Shown here one piece after another: positions 9,696 through 20,124 of a stretch of 64,000 nucleotides of DNA; within the stretch, counting starts at the first letter, position 1; each line of letters opens with the position of its first letter. A program made the translations under genes and the position numbers. Below the pieces are notes generated by a model. It ran no database searches. It worked only from the letters and a program-made list of their open reading frames with translations, and had not been told where the DNA came from. The stretch is from Oscillospiraceae bacterium. Lineage in GTDB: Bacteria; Bacillota; Clostridia; Oscillospirales; Ruminococcaceae. Where the stretch lies: NCBI GenBank assembly GCA_902779915.1, contig CACZDM010000003.1, forward strand, positions 62,001 to 126,000, given 5' to 3'.

Positions 9696-10445
9696 TCAAG
9701 GTTTTGTCAAAATAACCGGGCCGCTTTTTGAGATTAAAACAGTGTGCTCAAAATGGGCTGACGGCGACCCATCCGCGGTTTTAATTGTCCATCCGTCGTC
9801 AAGGCGGACTATATCACCGCTTCCTTGATTGATCATTGGCTCGATAGCAATAACCATTCCAGCCATAAGGCGCGGGCCTTTCCCTGCCATGCCAAAGTTT
9901 GGAACTTCAGGGTCTTCGTGCAAATTTTTGCCAACGCCATGACCAACAAACTCCCGAACCACTCCATATCCATAAACCTCAACGGTTTTTTCAACAGCGG
10001 ATGAAATGTCTCCAATCCTGTTGCCAACGATGGCCTGAGAAATCCCTGAATATAGAGCCTTTTGCGTTGTTTCTAAAAGCTTTTCAAGTTCTTTTGAAAC
10101 CTCGCCGACTTTAAAAGTGTATGCATTATCGCCATGATATCCGTTATAAAAAGCTCCAACGTCAACGCTGACAATATCCCCACTTTTTAAGATGATGTCT
10201 TTGGAGGAAATTCCATGAATAACAGTGTCGTTGACGGATATGCAGGAAGAGGCTGGAAAGCCCTGATAGTTTAAAAAACTAGGCTCTGCTTTTTGCGAAA
10301 TAATAAATTTTTCAACAGCTTTATCAATTTCCCATGTCGTGACCCCTGGCTTGCAAAGTTCGCCAGCAACCAGTAAAGCTAAAGCTGAAATCTTTGCTGC
10401 GTCTTGTAGTTTTATTATTTCGCGCTGCGTCCTCAAATTGATCAT
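9696..10445 (-). CDS. map: methionine aminopeptidase, type I
   Basis: Removes N-terminal methionine from nascent proteins. It has 249 residues with all five metal ligands visible: Asp95 and Asp106 (SVDVGAFYNGYHGDN), His169 (GHGVG), Glu202 (IEPM) and Glu233 (FEHT). The substrate histidine His77 lies in VIHG. Its start overlaps the adk stop by 4 bp, so the two are translationally coupled, as is usual in this operon. Confidence 0.97.
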   Translation of the reverse strand: MINLRTQREIIKLQDAAKISALALLVAGELCKPGVTTWEIDKAVEKFIISQKAEPSFLNYQGFPASSCISVNDTVIHGISSKDIILKSGDIVSVDVGAFYNGYHGDNAYTFKVGEVSKELEKLLETTQKALYSGISQAIVGNRIGDISSAVEKTVEVYGYGVVREFVGHGVGKNLHEDPEVPNFGMAGKGPRLMAGMVIAIEPMINQGSGDIVRLDDGWTIKTADGSPSAHFEHTVLISKSGPVILTKP

Positions 10446-11080
10446 ATATTGCCTCTGATTGCGTCAAGCGTTGCCTTCCTGGAAGACTCAACAGAACCAT
10501 ATTCCGTCACAACACAAAGCTTGTTTTGAGCCAAATAGTACTCTTTGAGCGGCTCCGTTTGATCATGAAAAACTTTTAATCTGTCTTTGATTGTTTCAAC
10601 GTTGTCGTCTTTGCGCCGAACCAACTTCTCTTTGCAAAAATCGCAAACTCCTTCAACTTTTGGCTTTTTGTTCTGGGTGTGGTATGTTGCGCCGCATTTT
10701 TCGCAAACACGCCTTCCAGAGAGCCTTTCTAAAATGACTTCATCCGGAACGTTGATTTCAACGACTTTGTCAATGTTGATTTTCATTTCGTCAAGCGCTT
10801 CAGCTTGCGGCAAAGTTCGCGGGAAACCATCAAGAACAAAGCCTTCTTTGCAGTCATCACTTTTGAGCCTTTCCTTTAAAATCCCAATAACAATCTCATC
10901 CGGAACAAGCTTCCCAAGATCCATATATGACTTTGCTTTAAGCCCCAATTCATCGCCGTTTTTGATCGCTTCTCTCAAAATATTTCCAGTCGAAATGGCT
11001 GGTATGTGATATTCTTTGCAAATAGCCTCAGCTTGAGTTCCTTTGCCGGCTCCCGGCGCTCCCAACAGTATTAAATTCAT
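10442..11080 (-). CDS. adk: adenylate kinase
   Basis: Phosphoryl transfer between ATP and AMP. The P-loop is GAPGAGKGT at residues 7-15, with DGFPRT in the core. The long LID domain carries four cysteines (Cys126, Cys129, Cys146, Cys149), the structural zinc site found in Gram-positive enzymes. The ATG at 11080 is 7 nt after GGGAGG and gives 212 residues. An in-frame ATG at 11095 would put the ribosome binding site inside the gene and is not favoured. Confidence 0.97.
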   Translation of the reverse strand: MNLILLGAPGAGKGTQAEAICKEYHIPAISTGNILREAIKNGDELGLKAKSYMDLGKLVPDEIVIGILKERLKSDDCKEGFVLDGFPRTLPQAEALDEMKINIDKVVEINVPDEVILERLSGRRVCEKCGATYHTQNKKPKVEGVCDFCKEKLVRRKDDNVETIKDRLKVFHDQTEPLKEYYLAQNKLCVVTEYGSVESSRKATLDAIRGNI

Positions 11081-11119
11081 AAAATTTCCTCCCAATTTTT
11101 AATAAAAATGCTAAAAATC

Positions 11120-12433
11120 TCAGCCCAAAAAGCCTTTGTGTTTCTGCATGGTTAGCTGGGATTCAATGACGCGAACAGTCTCAAGAGCAACTCCAACGAT
11201 AATGACAATCGACGTTCCGCCCAAAGCGAGATTTAAATGAACATTGGAAATATATAATGTTAATTTTGAAAAAACAATCGGAAAAACAGCAATAAACGCC
11301 AAGCCTATCGCTCCAACCATAGATATTCTCCACAAAACTTTAGAAATATATTCTGAAGTCGCTTTTCCTGGCCGAATTCCCGGAATCGAACCGTTGCTCT
11401 TTCTCAAATTATTTGCGATTTCTATTGGATTATATTGAATCGTGACGTAGAAGAAGTTAAATGCGATTATCAAGAAGAAATATATTATGGCATATGACCA
11501 GGAGTCATATCTGAAGAATGAAAAGAAATCATACCAAAATGTTCCTTGCTCAGGCTGCAAAAATCCGCTTATCATGCTTGGCATTCCCAAAATTGAACTT
11601 GCAAAAATTATTGGCATAACGCCGCTCATGCTGACTTTAACGGGAATATGGGCGCTTTGACCAGCATACATCTTTCGGCCAACAACACGTTGAGCATATT
11701 GTATGGGAATTCTGCGCTCTCCCAGATGCATAACAACAATCAAAACCACCATTGCAAAAAATATTACAACAATTATGGGAACATATGCATAGAATTCATA
11801 TTTGCCAGCCATTGCCGCCTCAATCATATGCCAAAGAGACATGATCGCCGAAGGAGCTCTTGAAACCATTCCAGCAAACAAAATTATTGATATTCCATTT
11901 CCAATTCCTCTTTCGCTGACGCGTTCTCCAAGCCAAACGATAAAGGCCGTTCCTGCTGTTAAGGTTGCGACGATGATGACAGCTGCAAAAATTCCGTCAA
12001 AGTCTCTGGTGTATTTAACTGCATAATGCGCCCTGAGAAGCAAATAATATCCTGTTCCCTGAATTAAAGCCAAAACAATTGTTAAATATCTCGTTATTTG
12101 AGATAATTTTTTGCGACCTTGCTCGCCTTCGTCTTTGAGACGCTCGAGCGCAGGAATCGCAACTGTTAAAAGCTGAATGATGATTGATGAGTTGATGTAT
12201 GGCGTGATTGACAAAGCAAATATGGTTGCTGTCGACAAGCCACCTCCAGACATGACGTCCAAATATCCTAAAAAACTGCCCGCTTGGTTTATGGCGCTTT
12301 CTATGTAGGAGGCGTCAATAAACGGAACAGGAATTGCAGACCCCATCCTATATATCAAGATTATCAAAAATGTAAATAATAGTTTGTGCTTTAAGTCTTT
12401 AATGCCAAAAGCTTTTGAAAACACTTCGAACAT
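11120..12433 (-). CDS. secY: preprotein translocase subunit SecY
   Basis: Channel-forming subunit of the Sec translocon, 437 residues with about ten membrane segments. Recognisable stretches are FSLAFGIKDL-like entry sequence, the plug region after PFIDAS, GERVSERGIGNGIS, and the cytosolic loop NPIEIANNLRKSNGSIPGIR before TM9. It lies between rplO and adk. This translocon would export the many signal-peptide proteins encoded at 27-64 kb. Confidence 0.98.
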   Translation of the reverse strand: MFEVFSKAFGIKDLKHKLLFTFLIILIYRMGSAIPVPFIDASYIESAINQAGSFLGYLDVMSGGGLSTATIFALSITPYINSSIIIQLLTVAIPALERLKDEGEQGRKKLSQITRYLTIVLALIQGTGYYLLLRAHYAVKYTRDFDGIFAAVIIVATLTAGTAFIVWLGERVSERGIGNGISIILFAGMVSRAPSAIMSLWHMIEAAMAGKYEFYAYVPIIVVIFFAMVVLIVVMHLGERRIPIQYAQRVVGRKMYAGQSAHIPVKVSMSGVMPIIFASSILGMPSMISGFLQPEQGTFWYDFFSFFRYDSWSYAIIYFFLIIAFNFFYVTIQYNPIEIANNLRKSNGSIPGIRPGKATSEYISKVLWRISMVGAIGLAFIAVFPIVFSKLTLYISNVHLNLALGGTSIVIIVGVALETVRVIESQLTMQKHKGFLG

Positions 12434-12437
12434 ACCA

Positions 12438-12875
12438 CTACACCTCGGCCTTTCCTCCTAGATTCTCAATCTTCATTTTAGCAGAATTTGAAAACTTCGA
12501 CGCAACAACGGTTAGCTTTTTGGTTAACTCGCCATTTCCCAAAACTTTAAGCCCGTCAAATTTCTTTTTAACCAGCCCAGCAGCTTTTAGGGAATTAAAA
12601 TCAACCCGTGAGCCGTCTTCAAACCTTTCAAGATCGCCGACATTAACTATAGCATATCTTTTTGCAAAAATGTTGTTGAATCCGCGCTTAGGGACCCTTC
12701 TTTGCAAAGGCATCTGGCCTCCTTCAAACCCAGGCCGAACTCCTCCGCCCGAACGCGCGTTTTGCCCTTTGTTTCCTTTTCCAGACGTCTTTCCAAGGCC
12801 CGAACCAGCCCCGCGACCAAGCCTTTTTCGAGATTTTTTCGAGCCTGGCGCCGGAGACAATTCATAAAGCTTCAT
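12438..12875 (-). CDS. rplO: ribosomal protein L15
   Basis: Large-subunit protein L15, 145 residues. The Gly- and Arg-rich N-terminus ([20 protein letters not shown]) extends into 23S rRNA, and [20 protein letters not shown] follows. It lies 4 bp upstream of secY, the invariant arrangement of the spc operon. Confidence 0.98.
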   Translation of the reverse strand: MKLYELSPAPGSKKSRKRLGRGAGSGLGKTSGKGNKGQNARSGGGVRPGFEGGQMPLQRRVPKRGFNNIFAKRYAIVNVGDLERFEDGSRVDFNSLKAAGLVKKKFDGLKVLGNGELTKKLTVVASKFSNSAKMKIENLGGKAEV

Positions 12876-12908
12876 AAAATTTCACACCCCCCTCTTTCTT
12901 TTTTGGTT

Positions 12909-13085
12909 TTATTCAGATATCACTTCAACAAGATGAGAAATCTTGCTTATTTTTCCACTGGTTGAAAGATTGTCTGGCTGTTTAGCAACATCCCCTATCT
13001 TTTTAAGACCAAGCGACTTTGCAACAGCAATTTGATTTTTATTGGCACCTATCAAGCTTTTAACCAGTTTTATGCTAATCGCCAT
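12909..13085 (-). CDS. rpmD: ribosomal protein L30
   Basis: Read on the minus strand from ATG at 13085 to TAA at 12909, a 58-residue protein beginning MAISIKLVKSLIGANKNQIA, with LGLKKIGDV in the middle. This is the bacterial short form of L30. It fills the gap between rpsE and rplO, its standard place. Confidence 0.95.
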   Translation of the reverse strand: MAISIKLVKSLIGANKNQIAVAKSLGLKKIGDVAKQPDNLSTSGKISKISHLVEVISE

Positions 13086-13102
13086 TTTTAAATGCCCCCT
13101 TT

Positions 13103-13612
13103 TTAAGCCAAAATTTCTTGCGGAGTTTTTCCACGAATTATTGCGACATCTTCAACATTACGCAAAGCACACAGGCCCGCAAGCGTTGCGCGAACAACAT
13201 TTATTGGATTGTTGCTTCGAAGAGCTTTAGTTCGAATGTCTTTTATTCCTGCTATTTCAACAACAGCGCGAACTGGCCCTCCAGCAATAACTCCTGTTCC
13301 TTCTGGAGCTGGCTTCAGGAGAACTCGACCCGCTCCATACGCTCCAATTATTTCATGAGGAATCGTTGTCCCTTTGAGGGCGATCGTTAAAAGATTTTTC
13401 TTTGCGTTTTCGATTCCCTTTCTAACAGCATCCGGAACCTCTCCAGATTTGCCAATTCCCATTCCAATTCTTCCTTTGCCGTCTCCAACAACAACCAAAG
13501 CCGCAAATTTAAAAATTCGACCGCCTTTAACTGTTTTTGAAACGCGGTTTATCGAAACAACTCTTTCCTGAAATTCCAAAGAACCCGATTCATTTTTATC
13601 TTTTCTAGCCAA
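13103..13612 (-). CDS. rpsE: ribosomal protein S5
   Basis: Small-subunit accuracy protein S5, 169 residues. [19 protein letters not shown] begins the N-terminal domain, with [20 protein letters not shown] and the C-terminal [15 protein letters not shown]. It lies between rplR and rpmD in the spc operon. Confidence 0.98.
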   Translation of the reverse strand: MARKDKNESGSLEFQERVVSINRVSKTVKGGRIFKFAALVVVGDGKGRIGMGIGKSGEVPDAVRKGIENAKKNLLTIALKGTTIPHEIIGAYGAGRVLLKPAPEGTGVIAGGPVRAVVEIAGIKDIRTKALRSNNPINVVRATLAGLCALRNVEDVAIIRGKTPQEILA

Positions 13613-13630
13613 AACTAAACCCCCTCCTTT

Positions 13631-13975
13631 TTAAAATTTAAGCCCACTTTTTCGAGCCCCCTGCGCGAGTTTTTCAACGCGTCCGTGATATAAATAGCCT
13701 CCGCGATCAAAAACAACCTTTTCTATTCCTTTTTCAAGCGCCCGTTTTCCAATCAATTCCCCAACCTTCTCGGCAGCTTCCTGATTTCCTCCGTTTGCGC
13801 CAAATTCCTTTTCAACAGAAGAAGCGCTGGCAAGCGTCGTTCCGGTGGTGTCGTTGATGATTTGCGCATATATGTTTTTAGCTGAACGAAAGACACAAAG
13901 TCTCGGCCGTTTGGCTGTTCCGGAAACTTTCGCGCGAACCCTGCGATGTCTTTTTGCTCTTTGTTTAGTCAGCAT
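13631..13975 (-). CDS. rplR: ribosomal protein L18
   Basis: 5S rRNA-binding protein L18, 114 residues. [20 protein letters not shown] at the N-terminus and [20 protein letters not shown] at the C-terminus are diagnostic. It lies between rplF and rpsE. Confidence 0.98.
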   Translation of the reverse strand: MLTKQRAKRHRRVRAKVSGTAKRPRLCVFRSAKNIYAQIINDTTGTTLASASSVEKEFGANGGNQEAAEKVGELIGKRALEKGIEKVVFDRGGYLYHGRVEKLAQGARKSGLKF

Positions 13976-13999
13976 ATTTTACTTCACCCCTTTTCGATT

Positions 14000-14548
14000 T
14001 TAACCTTTAGAGCCCTTGCCGGCCTTTCCTTCTTTAAGTTTAATGTGTTCGCCAGCATATTTAATTCCCTTGCCTTTATATGGCTCTGGGGGCCTTTTTT
14101 CCCGAACTTCTGCTGCAAATTGGCCAACTTTTTGTTTATCAGCTCCCAAAATGACGATTGAGTTTTGATTTGGAACATCAATTTGAATCCCATCAATTTC
14201 AGGAACAACAACTTGGTGCGAAAAACCAAGGTTCATAACTAGATTCTTGCCCTGCTTTTGAACTCTATATCCAACTCCATTGACCTCAAGCTCCTTCTTA
14301 AAGCCATTTGTCACGCCCTCAACCATATTAAAAATCAGCGACCGAGTCAGCCCATGAAGACTCCGGTTTTTTTTATTATCATCCGGCCTTTTGACTGTTA
14401 TGACGCCATCTTTTAAGCAAACAGCCATATTTTCGCTAAAATCTCTTTCCAAGCTCCCTTTAGGGCCTTTAACAACTATGTGGTTGCCGCTTATTGTAAC
14501 ATCAACTCCGGCAGGAACTTGAATGGGCGAATTACCAATTCTTGACAT
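14000..14548 (-). CDS. rplF: ribosomal protein L6
   Basis: Large-subunit protein L6, 182 residues with two similar domains. MSRIGNSPIQVPAGVDVTI starts the protein, and the conserved RPPEPYKGKGIKYAGEHI lies near the C-terminus. It lies between rpsH and rplR. Confidence 0.98.
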   Translation of the reverse strand: MSRIGNSPIQVPAGVDVTISGNHIVVKGPKGSLERDFSENMAVCLKDGVITVKRPDDNKKNRSLHGLTRSLIFNMVEGVTNGFKKELEVNGVGYRVQKQGKNLVMNLGFSHQVVVPEIDGIQIDVPNQNSIVILGADKQKVGQFAAEVREKRPPEPYKGKGIKYAGEHIKLKEGKAGKGSKG

Positions 14549-14560
14549 ATCTTTTCCTCC

Positions 14561-14959
14561 TCACCAGACAAATGCCAGAACTTCTCCGCCAGCATTAGCC
14601 TTCCTGGCCGCTTTATCCGTCATAACTCCTTTTGATGTCGAAATAATCGCAACCCCTAAGCCTTTCATAACTTTTGGCAGTTCTTTACAATTTGCATACA
14701 TTCTCAAGCCGGGCTTTGAAACTCTTTTAAGCCCGCTAATAACTGGCTTTTTGTTTTCTGTATATTTTAATTTGATTCGAATGACCCCTTGCCGATCATC
14801 CTCGATGATATCATAGCCTCCAACAAACCCCTCTTGAGCAAGAATCTTTGCTATGGATTTTTTCATGTTCGACGCGGGAACATCAACCGTTTCATGCTTA
14901 GATGAACTTGCATTTCGAATGCGCGTTAGCATATCAGCTATAGTATCAGTCATCTGCAT
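14561..14959 (-). CDS. rpsH: ribosomal protein S8
   Basis: 16S rRNA-binding protein S8, 132 residues. [20 protein letters not shown] is the N-terminus, and [20 protein letters not shown] the C-terminal RNA-binding part. The first of two close ATGs is 8 nt from a GGAGG and is taken as the start. In E. coli S8 represses the spc operon; whether that holds here is not visible. Confidence 0.98.
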   Translation of the reverse strand: MQMTDTIADMLTRIRNASSSKHETVDVPASNMKKSIAKILAQEGFVGGYDIIEDDRQGVIRIKLKYTENKKPVISGLKRVSKPGLRMYANCKELPKVMKGLGVAIISTSKGVMTDKAARKANAGGEVLAFVW

Positions 14960-15008
14960 ATCCTAAACCTCCTTTAACTCGTGCTTATAGTATTATAGCG
15001 CCTGTTTA

Positions 15009-15194
15009 TTACCAACTGGATTTTCTGACGCCCGGAATATAGCCTTTATATGCTAATTCCCTAAAACATATGCGACACACGCCATATTTTCGCAAATATG
15101 CATGTGGCCTGCCGCATATCTTGCATCTGTTGTAAGCACGGGTGGAAAACTTAGGCTTCCTTTGTTGTTTAACCACCATAGACTTTTTTGCCAT
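15009..15194 (-). CDS. rpsN: ribosomal protein S14, zinc type
   Basis: Short zinc-binding S14 (type Z), 61 residues, with Cys24, Cys27, Cys40 and Cys43 in a CxxC-x12-CxxC site. The C-terminal PGVRKSSW is conserved. It lies between rplE and rpsH. Confidence 0.98.
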   Translation of the reverse strand: MAKKSMVVKQQRKPKFSTRAYNRCKICGRPHAYLRKYGVCRICFRELAYKGYIPGVRKSSW

Positions 15195-15208
15195 TTGTTT
15201 TTCCTCCC

Positions 15209-15751
15209 TTAACTGTTTTTAAAAGGCGCGCCCATGAGCCCAAGCAACTCTTTGGCTTCTTCGTCGGTTTTTGCCGTGGTGACGAAGCATATGTCCATCC
15301 CTCGAGTTTTGTCTATTTTATCAAAATCAATCTCAGGGAAGATCAGCTGCTCTTTAACGCCCATATTATAGTTTCCTCGTCCGTCAAAAGAATTTGGATT
15401 AAGCCCTCTAAAGTCACGAACACGCGCCAGCGCAACGTTGAAAAGACGATCTATGAATTCATACATTTTCTCCGAGCGCAACGTTACTTTACACCCAATT
15501 TTCATTCCTTCACGAACCTTAAAATTTGCAACCGACTTTTTGGCCCGACAAACTATTGGATGCTGGCCAGTTATTTTTTCGAGATCGTTCATTATTGCGC
15601 CAATAACCTTTGAATTGTCTTTAGCCTCTCCTGCCCCAACATTAATAACAACTTTTTCAAGCTTCGGGATCTCCATGACGCTTTTATACCCAAATTTTTT
15701 CATCAGTTCCAGCGAAACTTCGTTTTTATATTTCTCTTTTAATCTTGCCAC
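15209..15751 (-). CDS. rplE: ribosomal protein L5
   Basis: 5S rRNA-binding protein L5, 180 residues. It shows [20 protein letters not shown], the [13 protein letters not shown] segment, [20 protein letters not shown], and the C-terminal [19 protein letters not shown]. It lies between rplX and rpsN. Confidence 0.98.
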   Translation of the reverse strand: MARLKEKYKNEVSLELMKKFGYKSVMEIPKLEKVVINVGAGEAKDNSKVIGAIMNDLEKITGQHPIVCRAKKSVANFKVREGMKIGCKVTLRSEKMYEFIDRLFNVALARVRDFRGLNPNSFDGRGNYNMGVKEQLIFPEIDFDKIDKTRGMDICFVTTAKTDEEAKELLGLMGAPFKNS

Positions 15752-15771
15752 GTCCGAAAAACCTCCTTTCC

Positions 15772-16092
15772 CTAAAATAAGCCATCACAATGTTTGCATT
15801 TTCGCATTTTTTTGCCTTTTTCATCAAATCCGTGGGCAATTCGAGTTGGTTTGCTGCATTTTGGGCAGACAAGCATAACCTTCGACGCATACATCGGCGA
15901 TTCAACGTCAACTATGCTCCCAACTGCGCCTTGCTGCCTTGGCTTGAGATGCTTTTTTGAAAGGTTGACCTTTTCAATAATAACCTTTCTTTCTTTCAAA
16001 GAAACCTGGACAATTTTGCCTCGTTTTCCCTTTTCTCTTCCGCTGAGAACCTGAACCTGGTCGCCGGTTTTAACGTGCAACTTTTGTTTCAT
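15772..16092 (-). CDS. rplX: ribosomal protein L24
   Basis: Assembly-initiating protein L24, 106 residues from the ATG at 16092, which lies about 11 nt after GGGAGG. A longer reading from 16116 overlaps that site and the preceding gene, so it is rejected. The KOW motif is [20 protein letters not shown]. The C-terminus carries a zinc-ribbon-like pair, Cys76/Cys79 and Cys99/Cys102. It lies between rplN and rplE. Confidence 0.97.
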   Translation of the reverse strand: MKQKLHVKTGDQVQVLSGREKGKRGKIVQVSLKERKVIIEKVNLSKKHLKPRQQGAVGSIVDVESPMYASKVMLVCPKCSKPTRIAHGFDEKGKKMRKCKHCDGLF

Positions 16093-16112
16093 TTTGTACT
16101 GCACCTCCCCCC

Positions 16113-16481
16113 TCACAACACTTCAGGAGCAAGCGAAAGGATTTTCATATAGTCCTTATCCCTAAGCTCTCTGGCAACTGGCCCAAAGATTCGAGTCCCT
16201 CTGGGATTTTTGTCTTCTTTAATTATAACAGCAGCATTTTCATCAAAGCGAATATATGTTCCGTCGTCTCTGCGGACGCCTTTTGCTGAGCGAACAATAA
16301 CCGCCTTAACAACATCGCCTTTTTTAACAACGCCGCCCGGTGTTGCTTTTTTGACCGAAGCAACAACAACATCTCCTATATTTGCATATCTCTTGCGCGA
16401 CCCTCCAAGAACACGAATACACATAAGCGATTTGGCCCCCGTGTTGTCGGCCACTTTGAGATACGTTTGCATCTGTATCAC
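16113..16481 (-). CDS. rplN: ribosomal protein L14
   Basis: Large-subunit protein L14, 122 residues. It begins [20 protein letters not shown] and has the conserved [20 protein letters not shown] and [20 protein letters not shown]. It lies between rpsQ and rplX. Confidence 0.98.
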   Translation of the reverse strand: MIQMQTYLKVADNTGAKSLMCIRVLGGSRKRYANIGDVVVASVKKATPGGVVKKGDVVKAVIVRSAKGVRRDDGTYIRFDENAAVIIKEDKNPRGTRIFGPVARELRDKDYMKILSLAPEVL

Positions 16482-16529
16482 AATGTGTTCCTCCTAACTG
16501 TTGTCACCGCATTTTTAAAGCAAATTTAT

Positions 16530-16793
16530 CTATTTTGCCTTCTCCAAAACGCTGACAATTCTCCATCTTTTGCACTTTGACAAAGGACGAGTTTCCATAA
16601 TCTGGACCTTATCCCCAATAAGACAACTGTTGCCTTCATCATGCGCCTTTAGCTTAACAGTTCTTTTAACAATCTTTTTGTAAAGCGGGTGACGAACATT
16701 GTCAACAACAGCAACAACGGCTGTTTTGTCCATCTTATTGCTAATAACCTTTCCAACTCGAGTTTTTCTAAGCTTTCTTGGCTCACTCACCAT
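16530..16793 (-). CDS. rpsQ: ribosomal protein S17
   Basis: 16S rRNA-binding OB-fold protein S17, 87 residues. It shows [39 protein letters not shown] and the conserved [13 protein letters not shown]. It lies between rpmC and rplN. Confidence 0.98.
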   Translation of the reverse strand: MVSEPRKLRKTRVGKVISNKMDKTAVVAVVDNVRHPLYKKIVKRTVKLKAHDEGNSCLIGDKVQIMETRPLSKCKRWRIVSVLEKAK

Positions 16794-16816
16794 TTCTTCC
16801 CCCCTTCATTTTCAGA

Positions 16817-17020
16817 TTAATCAACGTCCTTTTTAAGTTCACGCTCACGAATAATTGTTAAAATCCTGGCTATGTCTTTTTTAACAATCCGAATCCTCAT
16901 CGGATTTTCCAGCTGATTAACGGCATTTTGAAAACGCAAATTAAAAAGCTCAGCTTTCAGTTCCTTTAATTTTTTTTGAAGTTCGTCAACGTTATTTTTT
17001 CTGAGTTCACTAGCTTTCAT
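16817..17020 (-). CDS. rpmC: ribosomal protein L29
   Basis: Two-helix protein L29 at the exit tunnel, 67 residues. It has [20 protein letters not shown], the [20 protein letters not shown] motif and the terminal [10 protein letters not shown]. Its ATG overlaps the rplP stop by one base, indicating coupled translation. Confidence 0.98.
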   Translation of the reverse strand: MKASELRKNNVDELQKKLKELKAELFNLRFQNAVNQLENPMRIRIVKKDIARILTIIRERELKKDVD

Positions 17021-17448
17021 TATTGCTCACCATCCGTTTCCTGATTCCTAATCAAAAATTTGCATTTGATTGGCAATTTATGCATAGCAAGCCTCATAGC
17101 CTCTCGCGCTGTCTCTTCGGCGATTCCGCCTATTTCAAACATAACTCTTCCTGGTTTAACAACCGCAACCCAAAATTCAGGCGCGCCTTTTCCTTTTCCC
17201 ATTCGAACTTCCGCGGGCTTTTTAGTTATGGGTTTGTCTGGAAAAATTTTAATCCAAACCTGCCCCCCACGCTTAATATAACGCGTCATTGCAACACGCG
17301 CAGCTTCAATTTGATTAGACGTTATCCATCCTGGCTCAAGCGCTTGAAGGCCAAATTCACCGTATGTGATTTTGTTTCCTCTTGTCGCTTTTCCCTTCAT
17401 CCGGCCGCGGTGAACACGGCGAAATTTAACACGTTTTGGCAATAACAT
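17020..17448 (-). CDS. rplP: ribosomal protein L16
   Basis: Large-subunit protein L16 near the A site, 142 residues. It begins [20 protein letters not shown], with the family segment [20 protein letters not shown]. Its start codon overlaps the rpsC stop (TAATG). Confidence 0.98.
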   Translation of the reverse strand: MLLPKRVKFRRVHRGRMKGKATRGNKITYGEFGLQALEPGWITSNQIEAARVAMTRYIKRGGQVWIKIFPDKPITKKPAEVRMGKGKGAPEFWVAVVKPGRVMFEIGGIAEETAREAMRLAMHKLPIKCKFLIRNQETDGEQ

Positions 17449-18164
17449 TACTGGTTGCCCCCTTCCTCTCTAGAAGCGCCACCTCGACGATTATTGCGAC
17501 GTCTGCGTGGATTTTCAGGCTTTTGCTCAGGCTCATTTCCCAAGACCTCTCCTTTATATATCCAAACTTTGACGCCAATCCTGCCATAGGTTGTTTTCGC
17601 TTCAGCAAAGCCATAATCTATGTCTGCGCGGAGAGTTTGCAAAGGGATTGTTCCTTCGTGGTAGCTCTCGCTGCGCGCAATTTCAGCCCCGCCTAAACGC
17701 CCAGCAACTCTAATTTTAATTCCCTTGGCTTTAAGTTTCATTGTTCGCCCAATAGACTGTTTCATGGCTCTTCTAAATGAAACTCTTCGCTCGAGCTGGG
17801 CTGCGATGCTCTCCGCAACAAGTTGAGCGTTTTTGTCAGGGCTTCTGACCTCAACAATGTTTATATATACGTTTGATTTAACCATTTTTTCAATTTGAGA
17901 TTTTAATTTTTCAATTTCAGACCCGCCTTTTCCAATAACGATTCCGGGTTTGGCGCAGTGGATATGAAACTTGGTTTTTGTTGCGCTGCGTTCAATTTCA
18001 ATTTTTGAAATCCCAGCTGCATATAATCTCTCTTTTAAAAACTTGCGGATTTTATAGTCCTCAAGGATCATGTTTCCAAAATTTTTCTTTCCAGTAAACC
18101 AGCGAGAGTCCCAATCTTTAATGACGCCAACTCTCAAGCCATGCGGGTTAACTTTCTGACCCAT
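17448..18164 (-). CDS. rpsC: ribosomal protein S3
   Basis: Small-subunit protein S3 at the mRNA entry channel, 238 residues from [20 protein letters not shown]. The KH domain has [16 protein letters not shown], and [20 protein letters not shown] follows. The C-terminus is a strongly basic tail ([10 protein letters not shown]). The start at 18164 is set by GGAGG 11 nt upstream; a start at 18194 lies inside rplV. Confidence 0.97.
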   Translation of the reverse strand: MGQKVNPHGLRVGVIKDWDSRWFTGKKNFGNMILEDYKIRKFLKERLYAAGISKIEIERSATKTKFHIHCAKPGIVIGKGGSEIEKLKSQIEKMVKSNVYINIVEVRSPDKNAQLVAESIAAQLERRVSFRRAMKQSIGRTMKLKAKGIKIRVAGRLGGAEIARSESYHEGTIPLQTLRADIDYGFAEAKTTYGRIGVKVWIYKGEVLGNEPEQKPENPRRRRNNRRGGASREEGGNQ

Positions 18165-18165
18165 A

Positions 18166-18522
18166 TCACGATTTCCCTCCTTCCTGTTTCTCAATCTCCC
18201 TAACCTTCAGGGTGACGTGAGATGTTCTTTTAAATATGCGATGCGCCCGGCCTTTTGAAACCGGCCTGATTCTTTTAAGCGTTGGCCCCGGCGTTGCAAA
18301 ACATGTTGAAACATATAAATTGCTCGAGTCCATATTAAAATTATTTTCCGCATTAGCCACAGCAGATTTAAGCAACTTTTTTAAGTCTTCACAAGCCGCT
18401 TTTGGAGTGTGTTTCAAAATTGCCATGGCTTCAGTTGTTTTTCTTCCTCGAATTAAATCAAGAACTATTTTCACTTTTCGTGGCGAAATCCTGATAAATT
18501 TCAACCTAGCTGTTGCCTCCAT
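18166..18522 (-). CDS. rplV: ribosomal protein L22
   Basis: Large-subunit tunnel protein L22, 118 residues. It shows [40 protein letters not shown], and the beta-hairpin region [20 protein letters not shown]. It lies between rpsS and rpsC. Confidence 0.98.
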   Translation of the reverse strand: MEATARLKFIRISPRKVKIVLDLIRGRKTTEAMAILKHTPKAACEDLKKLLKSAVANAENNFNMDSSNLYVSTCFATPGPTLKRIRPVSKGRAHRIFKRTSHVTLKVREIEKQEGGKS

Positions 18523-18545
18523 ATTTCAATTAACCTCCTCTCGGC

Positions 18546-18818
18546 TTATTTTGACGTTTTAGCTCCAGCATGCCCTTTATAGGTTCGCGTTGGAGCGAAT
18601 TCACCGAGCTTATGACCAACCATATCTTCAGTAATATAAACAGGAATATGCTTGCGACCGTCATGAACTGCAAAAGTGTGTCCAACAAAATCCGGAAATA
18701 TTGTTGACGAACGAGACCATGTTTTTAAAACTTTTTTCTCGCGATTTTCATTCATTTCCTGGACCCTTTTTAAAAGAACCGGTTGGACATATGGCCCCTT
18801 TTTAACGGATCTTCCCAT
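18546..18818 (-). CDS. rpsS: ribosomal protein S19
   Basis: Small-subunit head protein S19, 90 residues. It begins [20 protein letters not shown] and has [20 protein letters not shown] and [18 protein letters not shown]. It lies between rplB and rplV. Confidence 0.98.
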   Translation of the reverse strand: MGRSVKKGPYVQPVLLKRVQEMNENREKKVLKTWSRSSTIFPDFVGHTFAVHDGRKHIPVYITEDMVGHKLGEFAPTRTYKGHAGAKTSK

Positions 18819-18868
18819 ATGAAGTTTCCTCCTTTCAAAGTTTTTCTTCCATTTATATATATGAGCCT

Positions 18869-19702
18869 TTACTTAGCGGTCCTGCGTTTAACGATGAATT
18901 TATCCGAACGGTTGTGTTTCTTGCGGGTTTTATAGCCTAAAGCTGGTTTGCCCCATGGGGTGACAGGACCTGGCCTTCCAACTGGCGATTTTCCTTCTCC
19001 TCCGCCGTGAGGGTGGTCGTTAGGGTTCATGACGGATCCGCGAACTGTTGGCCTAAAGCCTTTATGGCGCGTCTTGCCGGCTTTTCCAACTTTAACGTTT
19101 TCATGATCTAAATTTCCAACCTGCCCAACAGTTGCAAAACAAACAACCGGAATTTTTCGAAGCTCTCCGGAAGGAAGCCGGACCAGAGCATATTTTCCTT
19201 CTTTTGCCATAAGCTGCGCCATGTTGCCAGCAGAGCGAACAAGAACAGCCCCTTTGCCTGGATATAGTTCTATATTGTGGATAAATGTTCCAACCGGAAT
19301 ATCCTTCATGGAAAGCGCATTTCCGGGCTTTATATCCGCGTCAGCACCGTTTCTAATAATGGCTCCAACGCAAAGCCCATTAGGCGCGATTATATATCGT
19401 TTTTCCCCGTCTTCATATTTTAAAAGGGCAATGTGCGCAGACCTGTTTGGATCATATTCGATCGTTTGAACTGTTGCGCTGATTCCAATTTTGTCGCGCC
19501 GAAAATCGATAACACGATATTTTTTTCTGTTTCCGCCGCCCCTGTGGCGAACTGTGATCTTTCCGGTGTTGTTGCGGCCTGAATGTTTTTTCAAAGGTTT
19601 GAGCAAACTCTTCTCGGGCCGAACTCCAGATAAACCGGAATAGTCTGTCACAGTCATGTTGCGCCTTGAGGCGGTTGTTGGTTTATAGCTTTTAATAGCC
19701 AT
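18869..19702 (-). CDS. rplB: ribosomal protein L2
   Basis: Peptidyl-transferase-centre protein L2, 277 residues. It has [20 protein letters not shown], the signature segment [20 protein letters not shown] near the active centre, and the basic C-terminus. A 125-bp gap without a reading frame separates it from rplW. Confidence 0.98.
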   Translation of the reverse strand: MAIKSYKPTTASRRNMTVTDYSGLSGVRPEKSLLKPLKKHSGRNNTGKITVRHRGGGNRKKYRVIDFRRDKIGISATVQTIEYDPNRSAHIALLKYEDGEKRYIIAPNGLCVGAIIRNGADADIKPGNALSMKDIPVGTFIHNIELYPGKGAVLVRSAGNMAQLMAKEGKYALVRLPSGELRKIPVVCFATVGQVGNLDHENVKVGKAGKTRHKGFRPTVRGSVMNPNDHPHGGGEGKSPVGRPGPVTPWGKPALGYKTRKKHNRSDKFIVKRRTAK

Positions 19703-19827
19703 CTCTCTCTCTCCTTCTCGAACGCCCCAAATTCCAAGAGCCTTAAAAACTCCAAATATTCAGAACATCCTGTTTTGGTTTAGCGACAAAGCATCACTTG
19801 CTTCATCATTCAACACCCTTTGTTTGG

Positions 19828-20124
19828 TTAAAACATGTTGTCGAAAAATTCTATGGTTTTAGAGCCGGGAGCCAGCGTGACAATGGCTTTTTTCCAATCA
19901 GGACGATATCCTGAGGTTGAACGATGACGAACATATCGCCCCTTGCAGTTGAGGGTGTTGACTTTGGAAATTTTAACGCCAAAAAGCTCTTCAACAGCTC
20001 CTTTGATTTGTATTTTGTTTGCGCTTTTTGCAACTTTGAAAGTGTATTTACGCTGCTGCATTCCCCTCATTGTGTGTTCTGTGACTATGGGGCGCAAAAT
20101 AATGTCATGAGCAGAAAGGTTCAT
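19828..20124 (-). CDS. rplW: ribosomal protein L23
   Basis: Exit-tunnel protein L23, the docking site for trigger factor and SRP, 98 residues. It has HDIILRPIVTEHTMRGMQQR and YTFKVAKSANKIQIKGAVEE. Its ATG abuts the rplD stop with a one-base overlap. Confidence 0.97.
   Translation of the reverse strand: MNLSAHDIILRPIVTEHTMRGMQQRKYTFKVAKSANKIQIKGAVEELFGVKISKVNTLNCKGRYVRHRSTSGYRPDWKKAIVTLAPGSKTIEFFDNMF

Noticed and set aside
9001-20000. tRNA or rRNA genes within the ribosomal protein cluster
   Set aside because: No cloverleaf or rRNA-like sequence was seen on either strand.
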